NCBI GenBank assembly: GCA_000380225.1
Contig: KB904821.1
Span: forward strand, 1-64,000
Reading direction: 5' to 3'
Length of the DNA stretch: 64,000 nt
Source: a filamentous cyanobacterium ESFC-1
Lineage (GTDB): Bacteria; Cyanobacteriota; Cyanobacteriia; Cyanobacteriales; Spirulinaceae
A program made the position numbers and the translations under genes. Position 1 is the stretch's first letter. Every line of letters begins with the position of its first letter. This document shows positions 18,883 through 27,459 of the stretch, in pieces. The notes under the pieces were generated by a model, which was given only the letters and a program-made list of their open reading frames with translations, was not told the origin of the DNA and made no database searches.

Positions 18883-20136
18883 TCAGGGGTTTTGGCGGCT
18901 ACGACGAGCGAGTAAAGCCGTACCATAAGCAGCCGCAGCGTGACGAGAAATCGCGACAGGGACGCGCAATTGCCGTTGACGAATTTTGACCCAAGTTGGA
19001 TTTTTTGCGCCGCCTCCTGCGGTATAAACTTGCGTGAGAGGTGTTGCGCCGAAGTCTTGCAAGAGTTGATAACCTTGGGCTTCAATGCGGGCGATACTTT
19101 CGAGTAATCCGTGGAGAAATTGTACCGAATCATCGGGACGGGGGTCGAGTTGGGGGGCTAATTCTGGGTCGTTGACGGGGAAGCGATCGCCCTTACTCAA
19201 AAGGGGATAATATTCGAGGGGACTTTCTACGTCGGGATCGATTTCTTGACTAATCGAATCTAACATCTCATCGCTGAAAAAGTGCCGCAACACCGCCCCT
19301 CCGGTATTAGATGCCCCTCCCGTCAACCACAAATCTCCGAAACGATGGCTATAAATACCATAACGACTGTTATCGACGGGGGTTTGGCTGAGGAGTTTAA
19401 TCACCAGAGTAGACCCCAGGGAAGTTACCGCTTCTCCCGGTTGCGTCGCACCACTGGCGTTAAAAGCGGCGATACTGTCCGTTGTCCCGGTGCAAACTTG
19501 GCAGGTATCCGGGAAGCCAAACCGCCGCACTAAATCGGGTTTGAGGGGGCTGACGGGACTACCGGGGGCGTAAACTTGAGGTAATAGGGAAAAACTCGGC
19601 AGCGATCGCAACCAATCGGGATAAGTGAGATTATGAACATCGTAACCTAACTTTAAGGCGTTGTGATAGTCGCTAATTCCTAATTGACCGTGGAGTAAAA
19701 AGCCCAACCAATCCGCTTGATGCAGCAAATAATGAGCTTGAGTGGTTTTTCCCTGGTTTTGCCACCACAGCAGCTTGGCAAGGCTAGAAGTGGCACTCTG
19801 GACAACATTTTGAGGGGGGGCGATTTCTTGGAGTTGTGCTTTCACCGCTATGCCGCGAGCATCATTGTACAGCAGGGGTTTGTCCATGGGATTGCCTGCG
19901 CGATCGCACAGTAACACCGTTGAAGATGTCCCGTCAATCGCGATCGCGTCAATTTGACTACGGATGTTTCCCGGTAGTTGCTCAAGCAAAGCCAACAAAG
20001 CATTGCGCCACAATAGAGTGAGGGCTTTAGCATTAAGAAAATGAGATTGGGCTTCGGCTTGAATCTTGCCTGCGTCATCAATCGCGATCGCCCTAGCCCC
20101 CGATGTACCAAAATCGATACCTAAATACAAACCCAT
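18883..20136 (-). CDS. FGGY-family sugar kinase (D-ribulose-kinase-like)
   Basis: 417 aa from the ATG at 20136; a TTG two codons upstream is less likely. It has an actin-like ATPase fold: phosphate-1 loop YLGIDFGTSGARAIAID, a second phosphate segment CTGTTDSIAAFNASG, and the adenosine motif VYTAGGGAKNPTWVKIRQRQL. At ~420 aa it is shorter than bacterial xylulokinases (~490 aa) and fits the compact cyanobacterial/plant subgroup whose Synechococcus member phosphorylates D-ribulose. Substrate assignment is by family only. It is separated by 86 bases from ilvE. Confidence 0.82.
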   Translation of the reverse strand: MGLYLGIDFGTSGARAIAIDDAGKIQAEAQSHFLNAKALTLLWRNALLALLEQLPGNIRSQIDAIAIDGTSSTVLLCDRAGNPMDKPLLYNDARGIAVKAQLQEIAPPQNVVQSATSSLAKLLWWQNQGKTTQAHYLLHQADWLGFLLHGQLGISDYHNALKLGYDVHNLTYPDWLRSLPSFSLLPQVYAPGSPVSPLKPDLVRRFGFPDTCQVCTGTTDSIAAFNASGATQPGEAVTSLGSTLVIKLLSQTPVDNSRYGIYSHRFGDLWLTGGASNTGGAVLRHFFSDEMLDSISQEIDPDVESPLEYYPLLSKGDRFPVNDPELAPQLDPRPDDSVQFLHGLLESIARIEAQGYQLLQDFGATPLTQVYTAGGGAKNPTWVKIRQRQLRVPVAISRHAAAAYGTALLARRSRQNP

Positions 20137-20175
20137 GCCCAAGTTATTTTTCTGGCTGCGATCCTAGTGTATCGA

Positions 20176-20346
20176 TTAATGGGAAGGTTTTGGATTGGGC
20201 TTATTTTTTGATTGTAAACGCTCACTCAGTTTACGAATGCGCCAGCTAATGCCCCGCACCATAGCCCGACGATATTTTTCCAAGTAATTTAAATACAAAT
20301 AATCCCCTTGAGTCATTCCTGTTTTTGCGGGATTAATTAACAGCAT
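20176..20346 (-). CDS. Small basic protein of unknown function
   Basis: 56 aa from the ATG at 20346, with the frame open to a TTG at 20391. The composition (LINPAKTGMTQGDYLYLNYLEKYRRAMVRGISWRIRKL) looks protein-like: a helix-forming basic segment with alternating hydrophobics. There is no clear ribosome site. It lies 40 bases upstream of the sugar kinase on the same strand. I cannot name a family, and it could be spurious. Confidence 0.4.
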   Translation of the reverse strand: MLLINPAKTGMTQGDYLYLNYLEKYRRAMVRGISWRIRKLSERLQSKNKPNPKPSH

Positions 20347-20458
20347 ATCCGCATGGGAGAAAATCGAAAAGGAAATGATATAATTGCCCAAAAACTGTTG
20401 ACTGATGACTGATTACTGATTACTGAAAAAGCCTACTGCCTAAAAAACTGACAACTGA

Positions 20459-21457
20459 TTATTCGTGCCTTTTCTGATGCCATTGCCAAGCGTGGGCGAT
20501 AATAGCTTTAACATCAGCAAATCGGGGATTCCAGCCTAAAACTTCCTTGGCTTTTGCCGCACTTCCTACTAACATGGGGGGGTCTCCGGGACGGCGATCG
20601 CACTCTATCGCTTTAATTTCTTTCCCCGTGACAGCCCGACTCGCTTCGATAATTTCTTTCACCGAAAAGCCACTACCATTGCCTAAATTAAAAGCGGCAG
20701 TTTCCCCCCCTTTGAGCAAGTATTCCAAGCCCAAAACATGAGCATCGGCCAAATCGCTAACGTGGATATAATCTCGTACACAAGTGCCGTCAGGGGTGGG
20801 ATAATCTGTCCCGAAAATGGAAATAGAGTCTCGTTTTCCGAGGGCAGTTAACAACACCAAGGGAATGAGATGGGTTTCAGGGGTATGATCTTCACCTAAG
20901 TTACCACTGGGGTCGGCTCCGGCGGCGTTAAAATAGCGAAAGCGTACCGAGCGAAAATCGTAAGCGGTATCGAAGTCTTCGAGAATATCCTCCACCATTA
21001 ACTTCGTTTTGCCATAGGGGTTAATCGGCTTTTGGGATTCGTCTTCGGTAATCGGTACATTCTCAGGGACTCCGTAAGTCGCGCAAGTCGAGGAAAAGAC
21101 GAAATGCTTAATTCCGGCGGCTAACATGGCTTCAAGCAGCGTCAGCGTCCCCAGAACGTTGTTGCGGTAATATTTATCCGGGGTTTGTACCGATTCCCCC
21201 ACATAGGCATAAGCAGCAAAGTGCATCACCGCCGCAATGTCATGGTTTGCAAACAAATCGTCTAAAAGGGCGCGATCGCTCGTATCCCCAACAATTAACT
21301 TAACCTTAAGAACGTCCTCAGCAATCTCTTGATGGCCGTAAACCAAATTATCCAGAACAATCACGCCGTAGCCCGCTTTTTGTAGGGCTAAAACGGCGTG
21401 AGAACCGATATAACCCGCCCCCCCCGTCACTAAAACCGTTGGCTTGCTCGATGACAC
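20459..21457 (-). CDS. galE: UDP-glucose 4-epimerase
   Basis: 332 aa extended short-chain dehydrogenase. It has the NAD-binding VTGGAGYIGSHAV at the N-terminus, the catalytic SSTCATYG and the YGKTK catalytic Tyr-Lys pair (NPYGKTKLMVEDIL), then DYIHVSDLADAH and RRPGDPPMLVGSA near the C-terminus. It interconverts UDP-glucose and UDP-galactose, supplying galactose for the polysaccharide genes around it. The start is GTG at 21457, supported by AAGGAG eight bases upstream. It is last in a minus-strand run with the GT-A and sulfotransferase genes. Confidence 0.95.
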   Translation of the reverse strand: MSSSKPTVLVTGGAGYIGSHAVLALQKAGYGVIVLDNLVYGHQEIAEDVLKVKLIVGDTSDRALLDDLFANHDIAAVMHFAAYAYVGESVQTPDKYYRNNVLGTLTLLEAMLAAGIKHFVFSSTCATYGVPENVPITEDESQKPINPYGKTKLMVEDILEDFDTAYDFRSVRFRYFNAAGADPSGNLGEDHTPETHLIPLVLLTALGKRDSISIFGTDYPTPDGTCVRDYIHVSDLADAHVLGLEYLLKGGETAAFNLGNGSGFSVKEIIEASRAVTGKEIKAIECDRRPGDPPMLVGSAAKAKEVLGWNPRFADVKAIIAHAWQWHQKRHE

Positions 21458-21510
21458 GCTTCAAACTCCTTCTCGCAATAAGATAAAAAATGGTGAAACT
21501 CGACACCAGC

Positions 21511-22452
21511 TTATTTCGCTTTGACCAAATTGCCCAACTTCTTCCGCACTTTCTTGTTATAGACAAAGAAATTGCGTTGAATATCCTCTAATTGCAGCAT
21601 CGCATCTGCCACCAAACCTGTATTTCCGGTGGCATCTTTAACGGCTTTACGACGAAAGAAAGTCATCGGTTCGGCATAGGTTTTATTCGTTGAAAGAGTC
21701 GGTTTCGGGCCAGCCCAGTGAATCACCGTACCATCATTTTCCTGTGCGATTGGCCCGTCTGCGCCCATGGGGAAACGTTTTTTTACATCTTCTAAAGGAA
21801 AATCCTTGACAATATACTGAATATCTGCACTCCCCAAGCGCAATTTGCCCTCATCATCTCCCTTGAACATCATGTAGTTAATAAAGCCCATATCGCCATA
21901 TTTAAAAACATTGGGCTTTTCGTCTACATAATCGAGAATTTTGACATATTCATCCAGGTCAAAAACCCCGCGTTTGGCGAATAATACCGCCGGACAAACA
22001 AAAGGTCGGTCTTGCCATTCAAACCCGGCATAATCTTTCTCAAATACAGGTAAATTGAAAAAGTATTCTTGCACCATTTCCTGAGAATAGCCGTAACAGG
22101 GTTGGTCAATAATAATGTCGTATTCGTCAAAATTCGCGTGTTGCAGGACATTTCCCCATATCGCCGCATCCGAGTCAATAATCAAAAAGCGCTCAAACGG
22201 GCTTTCCCAAAAAGCAATCATGCGGGTGGTTCCCCAGCCAAAACTGCGCTTTTTGAGGACATCATATTTCATGTTGTCGCGATTAATGACCTTGACGTTA
22301 TACGCCTTTTTCATATCGTCAACATTCAACGGGCCGTCAATTAGCAAACAAATCGGAACATCCCCTAGAAAATAGCGAATACTGGCGCAAGTTCCCTTCG
22401 CCAGCGCATAATCTTGATCGCAACAGATAACGATAATTCCAAAGTCTTCCAT
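21511..22452 (-). CDS. GT-A-fold nucleotide-sugar transferase-like protein
   Basis: 313 aa. The fold looks like a GT-A glycosyltransferase: an N-terminal Rossmann-like IIVICCDQDYALAKGTCASI, then RFLIIDSDAAIWG, whose DSD fits the metal-binding DxD motif, and a late GTVIHWAGPKP resembling the His-containing closing loop of GT8-like enzymes. Donor and acceptor are unknown. It lies between galE and the sulfotransferase gene, 53 and 15 bases away, so the three probably form one transcription unit for a surface glycan. Confidence 0.7.
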   Translation of the reverse strand: MEDFGIIVICCDQDYALAKGTCASIRYFLGDVPICLLIDGPLNVDDMKKAYNVKVINRDNMKYDVLKKRSFGWGTTRMIAFWESPFERFLIIDSDAAIWGNVLQHANFDEYDIIIDQPCYGYSQEMVQEYFFNLPVFEKDYAGFEWQDRPFVCPAVLFAKRGVFDLDEYVKILDYVDEKPNVFKYGDMGFINYMMFKGDDEGKLRLGSADIQYIVKDFPLEDVKKRFPMGADGPIAQENDGTVIHWAGPKPTLSTNKTYAEPMTFFRRKAVKDATGNTGLVADAMLQLEDIQRNFFVYNKKVRKKLGNLVKAK

Positions 22453-22467
22453 TGTTATTTTGTTGAG

Positions 22468-23193
22468 TTAAAAATACTGTTTCAGCCCGGAATTTTGCTC
22501 GAATACAAAATTCATCACTTTCTCGCCATGTTTCTCGGTGAAAACTTCTCGCGAGTCGGCATAGTTATCGCTACGATTAATCACCCTTTGGTCGTGGGCG
22601 GTTTTCTTTTTCACTTCTTCTTTAGAAACTTTTGCCGCCACTTCTCTCAGTTTTTCGGGGTTTAATTCTTGGTCGAAATGGGCGGTTACTTTGGCAAATT
22701 CACTTTCTAAGTTTTTGGTCATATTTTCGTAACGCAGAATAGTTTTCTTTTCCGTCCATTCTTCGTCAATCAACCATTTACTGAGATGTTTACCATACAG
22801 CACCGACCATTTTTTTATACATTCAAGGTCGTTGGTATCTTCATTATAAAATTTAAGCTGTGAGTAAATTGTCGGGATCGGATTGCGATATAAATACAAA
22901 ACATTTTTGCGATCGCCCACATCCAAATCTTCATCATGAGTATGGAGCGAGATAAAATCCCGCGAATCCTTGTAGTAAAAAATCCGTACCAAGGAAGGAC
23001 GCTCAAAATAAAGCTCCATCAACAAGCGTAACCAATGGCTGCCCGTCCGGGGAAAACTAATAAAAAAGGGAAAATAAGGATCGTCGATATACTGTTGTAA
23101 GGTTTTTTCATCGCGAATCCGTACTGATAAATCTTTCACCGAACTGGGGTCAGCCACTAACTGCTGAATCAGTTTTAAAGTTCTACCCATCAT
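22468..23193 (-). CDS. PAPS-dependent sulfotransferase-like protein
   Basis: 241 aa. The 5'-phosphosulfate loop FFISFPRTGSHWLRLLMELYF (~residues 43-63) and the 3'-phosphate motif VLYLYRNPIPTIYSQLKFY (~residues 98-116) match cytosolic-type sulfotransferases. RTILRYENM-like residues follow (KKTILRYENM). It would move sulfate from PAPS to a glycan or lipid acceptor. Its place among glycosyltransferases suggests sulfation of the exopolysaccharide. The ATG at 23193 has AAGGAG upstream. It diverges from the GT2 gene at 23526. Confidence 0.82.
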   Translation of the reverse strand: MMGRTLKLIQQLVADPSSVKDLSVRIRDEKTLQQYIDDPYFPFFISFPRTGSHWLRLLMELYFERPSLVRIFYYKDSRDFISLHTHDEDLDVGDRKNVLYLYRNPIPTIYSQLKFYNEDTNDLECIKKWSVLYGKHLSKWLIDEEWTEKKTILRYENMTKNLESEFAKVTAHFDQELNPEKLREVAAKVSKEEVKKKTAHDQRVINRSDNYADSREVFTEKHGEKVMNFVFEQNSGLKQYF

Positions 23194-23525
23194 CGTCGGA
23201 TCGTCTCCTTATTGAGCAATTTAAATTGAAAAAAGATAAAAAATGGTTAAAAAGTTGACCATTGATTACCATCAGAACGGTAATTTCACTTAGATCGAAA
23301 TAACCCAGGTGACGCGATCGCGCTTGCCGCGTAACGTCTACCCTGTTATATCAAATCCCCGCTATCTCCACCAACAAAATCCACCCCTTTATCACTTCTT
23401 AACAAAGCAGCCCCAATAACTTAAAGATTTCTCTCTAAGTATTCCCCCCTTTTCGACGAACAAAAACAATGCTCTTATAATGATGGTCGATTAACCTTCC
23501 TCGCCTGAAGGGAAACAAGTTGACC
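23194..23525. promoter_or_regulatory. Divergent intergenic region of the polysaccharide locus
   Basis: 332 bases between the sulfotransferase (minus) and GT2 (plus) genes, so it must hold promoters for both arms. It is A/T-rich and has a HIP1-containing patch near 23316. I cannot assign -10/-35 elements with confidence. AAGGGA at 23508-23513 is the ribosome site of the GT2 gene. Confidence 0.5.
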
Positions 23526-24407
23526 ATGACTTTAACTGCTCAAATCGCCGTTTTATTAACCTGTTTCAACCGCAAAGACAAAACCATGGAGTGTTTGCGG
23601 TTACTCTTTGCCCAAAACGGCATTACCGATATCGCCCTCCAAGTCTACTTAGTAGACGATGGCAGCACCGATGGCACAGCCGCCGCCGTAGCCCAAGCTT
23701 ACCCCCAAGTCACCCTCCTCACCGGGACGGGTAACCTATTCTGGAATGGCGGCATGAGAATGGCTTGGGATGCAGCCCTGAAGACAGACCCAGATTATTA
23801 CCTCTGGCTGAATGACGACACCCTGCTGTACCCCGATGCCCTCAAAACGCTTTTGGAGACATCCGAGAAACTCACTCAGCAAGGAGAAAACGCCGCCATT
23901 GTGGCCGCCTCCGTCCAAGACCCCAACACCCAGGAATTAACCTACGGTGGATTGCGCCAAAAAGGCCCCCTGTATCCCCCCTTCAAAGCCCAGAAAGTCC
24001 CCCCCACCGACGAACCCCAAGCCTGCGATATGATGTGTGGCAACTTCGTCCTCATTCCTCGGACTGTCGTACAGAAAATCGGCAACCTCGACCCCCAACT
24101 CACCCATTATGCCGGGGATTGGGATTACGGTTTACGGGCTAGACAAGCAGGCTGTAGCGTTTGGATTGCCCCTGGTTTCCAAGGCACTTGTCCGCGCAAC
24201 CCTAAACCCAGTCCCACCAATACCCCCGATTTACAAAAAGGTCTGAAAAAAATGGCCACTCCCAAGGGACTCGATTTACAAACCGTGACCCTCCAACCGA
24301 TGGAGGAATGGAAAATCTTAATGCAGCGTCACGGCGGGGTTTTGTGGCCGGTTTTCTGGCTTCTGCCTTATCGAAAACTGCTGCTGGAGGGTTTGTTTAA
24401 GCGCTAG
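23526..24407 (+). CDS. Glycosyltransferase family 2
   Basis: 293 aa. A GT-A fold with VLLTCFNRKDKTMECLRLL, VYLVDDGSTDGT and the DxD-type YYLWLNDDTLLYPDAL, then MMCGNFVLIPR and GDWDYGLRARQAGC (ED-like catalytic acid segment). This pattern is typical of rhamnosyl-type GT2 enzymes in surface polysaccharide synthesis. A TTG at 23520 sits at better spacing from AAGGGA (6 bases) than the ATG at 23526 (12 bases), so the start is uncertain by two codons. It opens the plus-strand arm of the locus. Confidence 0.88.
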   Translation: MTLTAQIAVLLTCFNRKDKTMECLRLLFAQNGITDIALQVYLVDDGSTDGTAAAVAQAYPQVTLLTGTGNLFWNGGMRMAWDAALKTDPDYYLWLNDDTLLYPDALKTLLETSEKLTQQGENAAIVAASVQDPNTQELTYGGLRQKGPLYPPFKAQKVPPTDEPQACDMMCGNFVLIPRTVVQKIGNLDPQLTHYAGDWDYGLRARQAGCSVWIAPGFQGTCPRNPKPSPTNTPDLQKGLKKMATPKGLDLQTVTLQPMEEWKILMQRHGGVLWPVFWLLPYRKLLLEGLFKR

Positions 24408-24609
24408 GGCTTTTTCAGTAATCAGTCATCAGTCATCAGTTTTTGGGCAGTGGGCAGTAGGCAGTGGGCAATCGGTGTGTAGGGGCGGGGTTTCCCCGCC
24501 CAATAACCAATAACCAATAACCAAGAAAGGGCTAAAGCCCTTACTACGAACTAATAACCAATAACAAACAACCAACAACCAACAACCAACAACCAACAAC
24601 CAACAACAA
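24408..24609. repeat. Repeat cluster upstream of GT4 gene
   Basis: Contains an ATCAGTC run (24418-24440), CAGTGGG heptamers (24445-24470), the palindrome GGGGCGGGGTTTCCCCGCCC (24478-24505) and AATAACC/CAACAAC heptamers (24504-24608) that abut the ATG at 24610. No Shine-Dalgarno sequence is present before that ATG. Confidence 0.8.
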
Positions 24610-25764
24610 ATGAAAGAAACTCGTATTGCTTGGCTGGTTCCAGCGATTATGCGGGGGGCGTACTGGCAACCCGTTTTGCGGGAATTTATTAAAACCTTTC
24701 CGCAGACGGTATTTTACACCAGTCAAGTTTGGCCGGATTTCAACCCGGAGTTGCCTGGGGCTTCGGTGATTCAAGTGATTGGCAAATATCGCTTTGCCAA
24801 AACCCAAAAAATTGATACAGGTTACAGTCGCGGCTTTATTTTGACTTCTCCCACGGCGATTTTTCCGGTGTTACGCTACAAGCCCGATGTAGTGTTTGTG
24901 AGTAGCTTTTCTTTGTGGACGCTGCTGGCGATTTTATTTAAGCCGATTGGCGGTTGGAAGTTGATTTTGGTGTATGACGGGGGTTCCCCGAATGTGGATT
25001 TTCGCGATGATAATTTCCGCATCAACAGCCGTCGCTGGATGGTGAAATCGGTAGACGCTTTTGCGACGAATAGTGAAGCGGGGAAAGAATACCTGATTGA
25101 TTTAATTGGTGTCCCTCCTGAGAAAATCGAAGCCCGTCCTTATATCGTCCCGGATACGGAAGTTTTGCTGCAACGACAAGCCCAGATGGAGGCGGCGGAA
25201 TTAAACGCGAAACGCCCGATTTTCCTCTGTGTGGGCTTGCTGATTCCCCGGAAGGGGGTGAAGTACCTTTTAGAAGCTTGCACCCGCCTGAAGCAGCAAG
25301 GAATAGAGGGCTACACGGTGATTTTTGTCGGGGATGGGGATGAGCGAGAAGCCCTCCAAGCTTATGCGAAGGAGCAAGGACTCGATAAGCAGTTGATGTG
25401 GACGGGTTGGCTTGAATACAGTCGCTTGGGGGCGTATTTTCAAGCGGCAGATGTGTTTGTGTTCCCTACCCTAGAGGATATTTGGGGAATGGTGATTCCT
25501 GAAGCGATGGCGTTTGGGAAGGCAATGCTTTGCTCGAAGTGGGCAGGGGCGGTAGAAATGATGGTAGACGGGGAAACGGGTTATGTGATTGACCCTTACG
25601 ATACCGAGGTTTTAGCCGAGAAAATGAAGCTGTTTATTGAAAATCCTGAGTTAGCGACAACGATGGGTCAGAAATCCCAAGAGCGTGTAGCTGATTATAA
25701 CCCAGTTACGGCGGCCAAGTTTTTGAGCGATCGCGTCCAGTCTGTATTGAGTAGCGAACCATGA
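24610..25764 (+). CDS. Glycosyltransferase family 4
   Basis: 384 aa GT-B fold. The C-terminal nucleotide-binding half shows FLCVGLLIPRKGVKYLLEA, VIFVGDGDEREAL and the EX7E-type signature in FVFPTLEDIWGMVIPEAMAFGKAMLCSK. The N-terminal half binds the acceptor. It probably adds a hexose to a lipid-linked glycan on the cytoplasmic face. Its stop overlaps the start of the next gene by four bases (ATGA), showing translational coupling. The leader is made only of CAACAAC heptamers. Confidence 0.9.
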   Translation: MKETRIAWLVPAIMRGAYWQPVLREFIKTFPQTVFYTSQVWPDFNPELPGASVIQVIGKYRFAKTQKIDTGYSRGFILTSPTAIFPVLRYKPDVVFVSSFSLWTLLAILFKPIGGWKLILVYDGGSPNVDFRDDNFRINSRRWMVKSVDAFATNSEAGKEYLIDLIGVPPEKIEARPYIVPDTEVLLQRQAQMEAAELNAKRPIFLCVGLLIPRKGVKYLLEACTRLKQQGIEGYTVIFVGDGDEREALQAYAKEQGLDKQLMWTGWLEYSRLGAYFQAADVFVFPTLEDIWGMVIPEAMAFGKAMLCSKWAGAVEMMVDGETGYVIDPYDTEVLAEKMKLFIENPELATTMGQKSQERVADYNPVTAAKFLSDRVQSVLSSEP

Positions 25765-27446
25765 TATTACAGCATAAAGATTGGAAAAGTGGTTTTTACC
25801 AAGCTTATCTTAAAGTCGCGGCGGTAATTTGCGCGATCGCGATTTTGGGTTTTTCGGTTGTGGGAAATTACGGCGTATCCTGGGACGAAAGCCTGGAAAT
25901 CGGCATGGTTAAAAATAACTTCGATTTAATTACCGAAGGGAAGCCGTTACCCACAGATTTAAAGCATTACGGCGTATTATTTAACCTCAGCGCTGAAGTT
26001 GCCTTTCAAGCTACCCAATTTACCCAACAAGGCTTAGATTATGACCCTTTAGCCGATAGTCGTATTAATGTTAGTAATGACCAGGCTAGTTTCCAAAATA
26101 TTGTCTATCAAAGACTGCGCGATCGCATTGCTGTTAAACATCCTTTTACTTTTTTAGTCTCCCTCATTACTTATATCTCAGTTGCCGGGTTAGTTGGCAT
26201 TTTAGCCGGGAAGCAATACGCTTGGTTTGCGCCGATTATCATGGCGTTATTTCCCCGCTTTTGGGGTCACAGTTTCTTCAATCCCAAAGACATCCCTTTC
26301 GCGGCCATGTTTACCCTAGGGACGCTGGCGAGTGCCTTTTTAGTCAACTATTACATCCAAAAAGAAGACCGCCAAGAAACCCAATTCGGCTTTAATCAAA
26401 TTACCCTATATTCATTTTTATATGGCCTCTTAATTGGCTTAGTAACCAGTACCCGGATTGGCGGCTTTTTCCTATTATTTTACTTCGGCTTAACTCACCT
26501 CATCCTGCGCTTATTACAAGGCAACTTTCTCGACTATATCCGCCGCTTCTGGAAATTTTATCTCCTCATCGGTTTAGCTTGGGGAATCACCACCACTATT
26601 TTTCATCCCGCTTCTTGGTCAAATCCCGTTTTTTGGTTTATTGAAACCCTGCAATATTTATCCGCCCATGTGCGCGATGCCGGGGACTTTTTCATGGGGC
26701 AAAATTGGAGTTCTAAAGACCTCCCCTGGTATTATTTACCCCGTTGGCTAACCATTAGTATTCCCGTCTTTTTCCAATTTTTCTTTTGGATTGGCATTGG
26801 CTTTATTTTTGTTAAATTTCAGCGCTTTACCTCCCTCCAAAAAGCCACAATTTTACTGGTTTTACTGCAAGTTTTTTTTATCCCCATCCTCGCCATTCTG
26901 CGAGATTCTACGATTTATGGAGGAATGCGCCAATTTCTCTTTGTCCTTCCCGGTATTGCCGTGATTACCAGTAGCGCTTTAATCTGGGTTTACCAACTCC
27001 TAAAACTCCAATTTCTGCGTTGGTTTGCCGTAGGTTTAACCGCCGTCATCCTCAGCATTACTGTCACGGATATGATTGCCCTACACCCCTACGAATATAG
27101 TTACTTTAATCGCGCCGTCGGGGGAATTGCCCAAGCCGGAAAATACTACGATACGGATTACTGGGGAACCAGTTTAAGTGAAGGGATGAAATGGTTAAAT
27201 GAAAATGGCGAACCCAACTCAACCGTATTAGTAGGCGGTTCCTTCCATTCCGCCCGAATTTATGCCGACAGCGAAAAATTTACCCTGTATGAAATGGAGA
27301 ATCCCGAACAACAATTAACCGGTAATCCCGATTATTACCTAACCTTACATCGTTGGGAATTGCCCCAAAAATACCCAGAATGCGAGACAATCCACGCAGT
27401 CCAGCGTCAAGGCATTACCTTAACCAGTATCAAACAATGTCCTTAA
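25761..27446 (+). CDS. GT39-like (PMT/ArnT-type) membrane glycosyltransferase
   Basis: 561 aa polytopic protein with about 10-12 membrane helices. The first extracytoplasmic loop begins NYGVSWDESLEIGM, where the Asp-Glu pair is the expected metal/catalytic acid of GT-C enzymes. FWGHSFFNPKDIPFAAMFTLG is a second family block. A C-terminal soluble domain of ~100 residues follows the last helix. It would transfer a sugar from a polyprenyl-phosphate donor on the outer side of the membrane. It is coupled to the upstream GT4 gene by a 4-base overlap. Confidence 0.8.
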   Translation: MILQHKDWKSGFYQAYLKVAAVICAIAILGFSVVGNYGVSWDESLEIGMVKNNFDLITEGKPLPTDLKHYGVLFNLSAEVAFQATQFTQQGLDYDPLADSRINVSNDQASFQNIVYQRLRDRIAVKHPFTFLVSLITYISVAGLVGILAGKQYAWFAPIIMALFPRFWGHSFFNPKDIPFAAMFTLGTLASAFLVNYYIQKEDRQETQFGFNQITLYSFLYGLLIGLVTSTRIGGFFLLFYFGLTHLILRLLQGNFLDYIRRFWKFYLLIGLAWGITTTIFHPASWSNPVFWFIETLQYLSAHVRDAGDFFMGQNWSSKDLPWYYLPRWLTISIPVFFQFFFWIGIGFIFVKFQRFTSLQKATILLVLLQVFFIPILAILRDSTIYGGMRQFLFVLPGIAVITSSALIWVYQLLKLQFLRWFAVGLTAVILSITVTDMIALHPYEYSYFNRAVGGIAQAGKYYDTDYWGTSLSEGMKWLNENGEPNSTVLVGGSFHSARIYADSEKFTLYEMENPEQQLTGNPDYYLTLHRWELPQKYPECETIHAVQRQGITLTSIKQCP

Positions 27447-27459
27447 TTCCCCTCTATCC

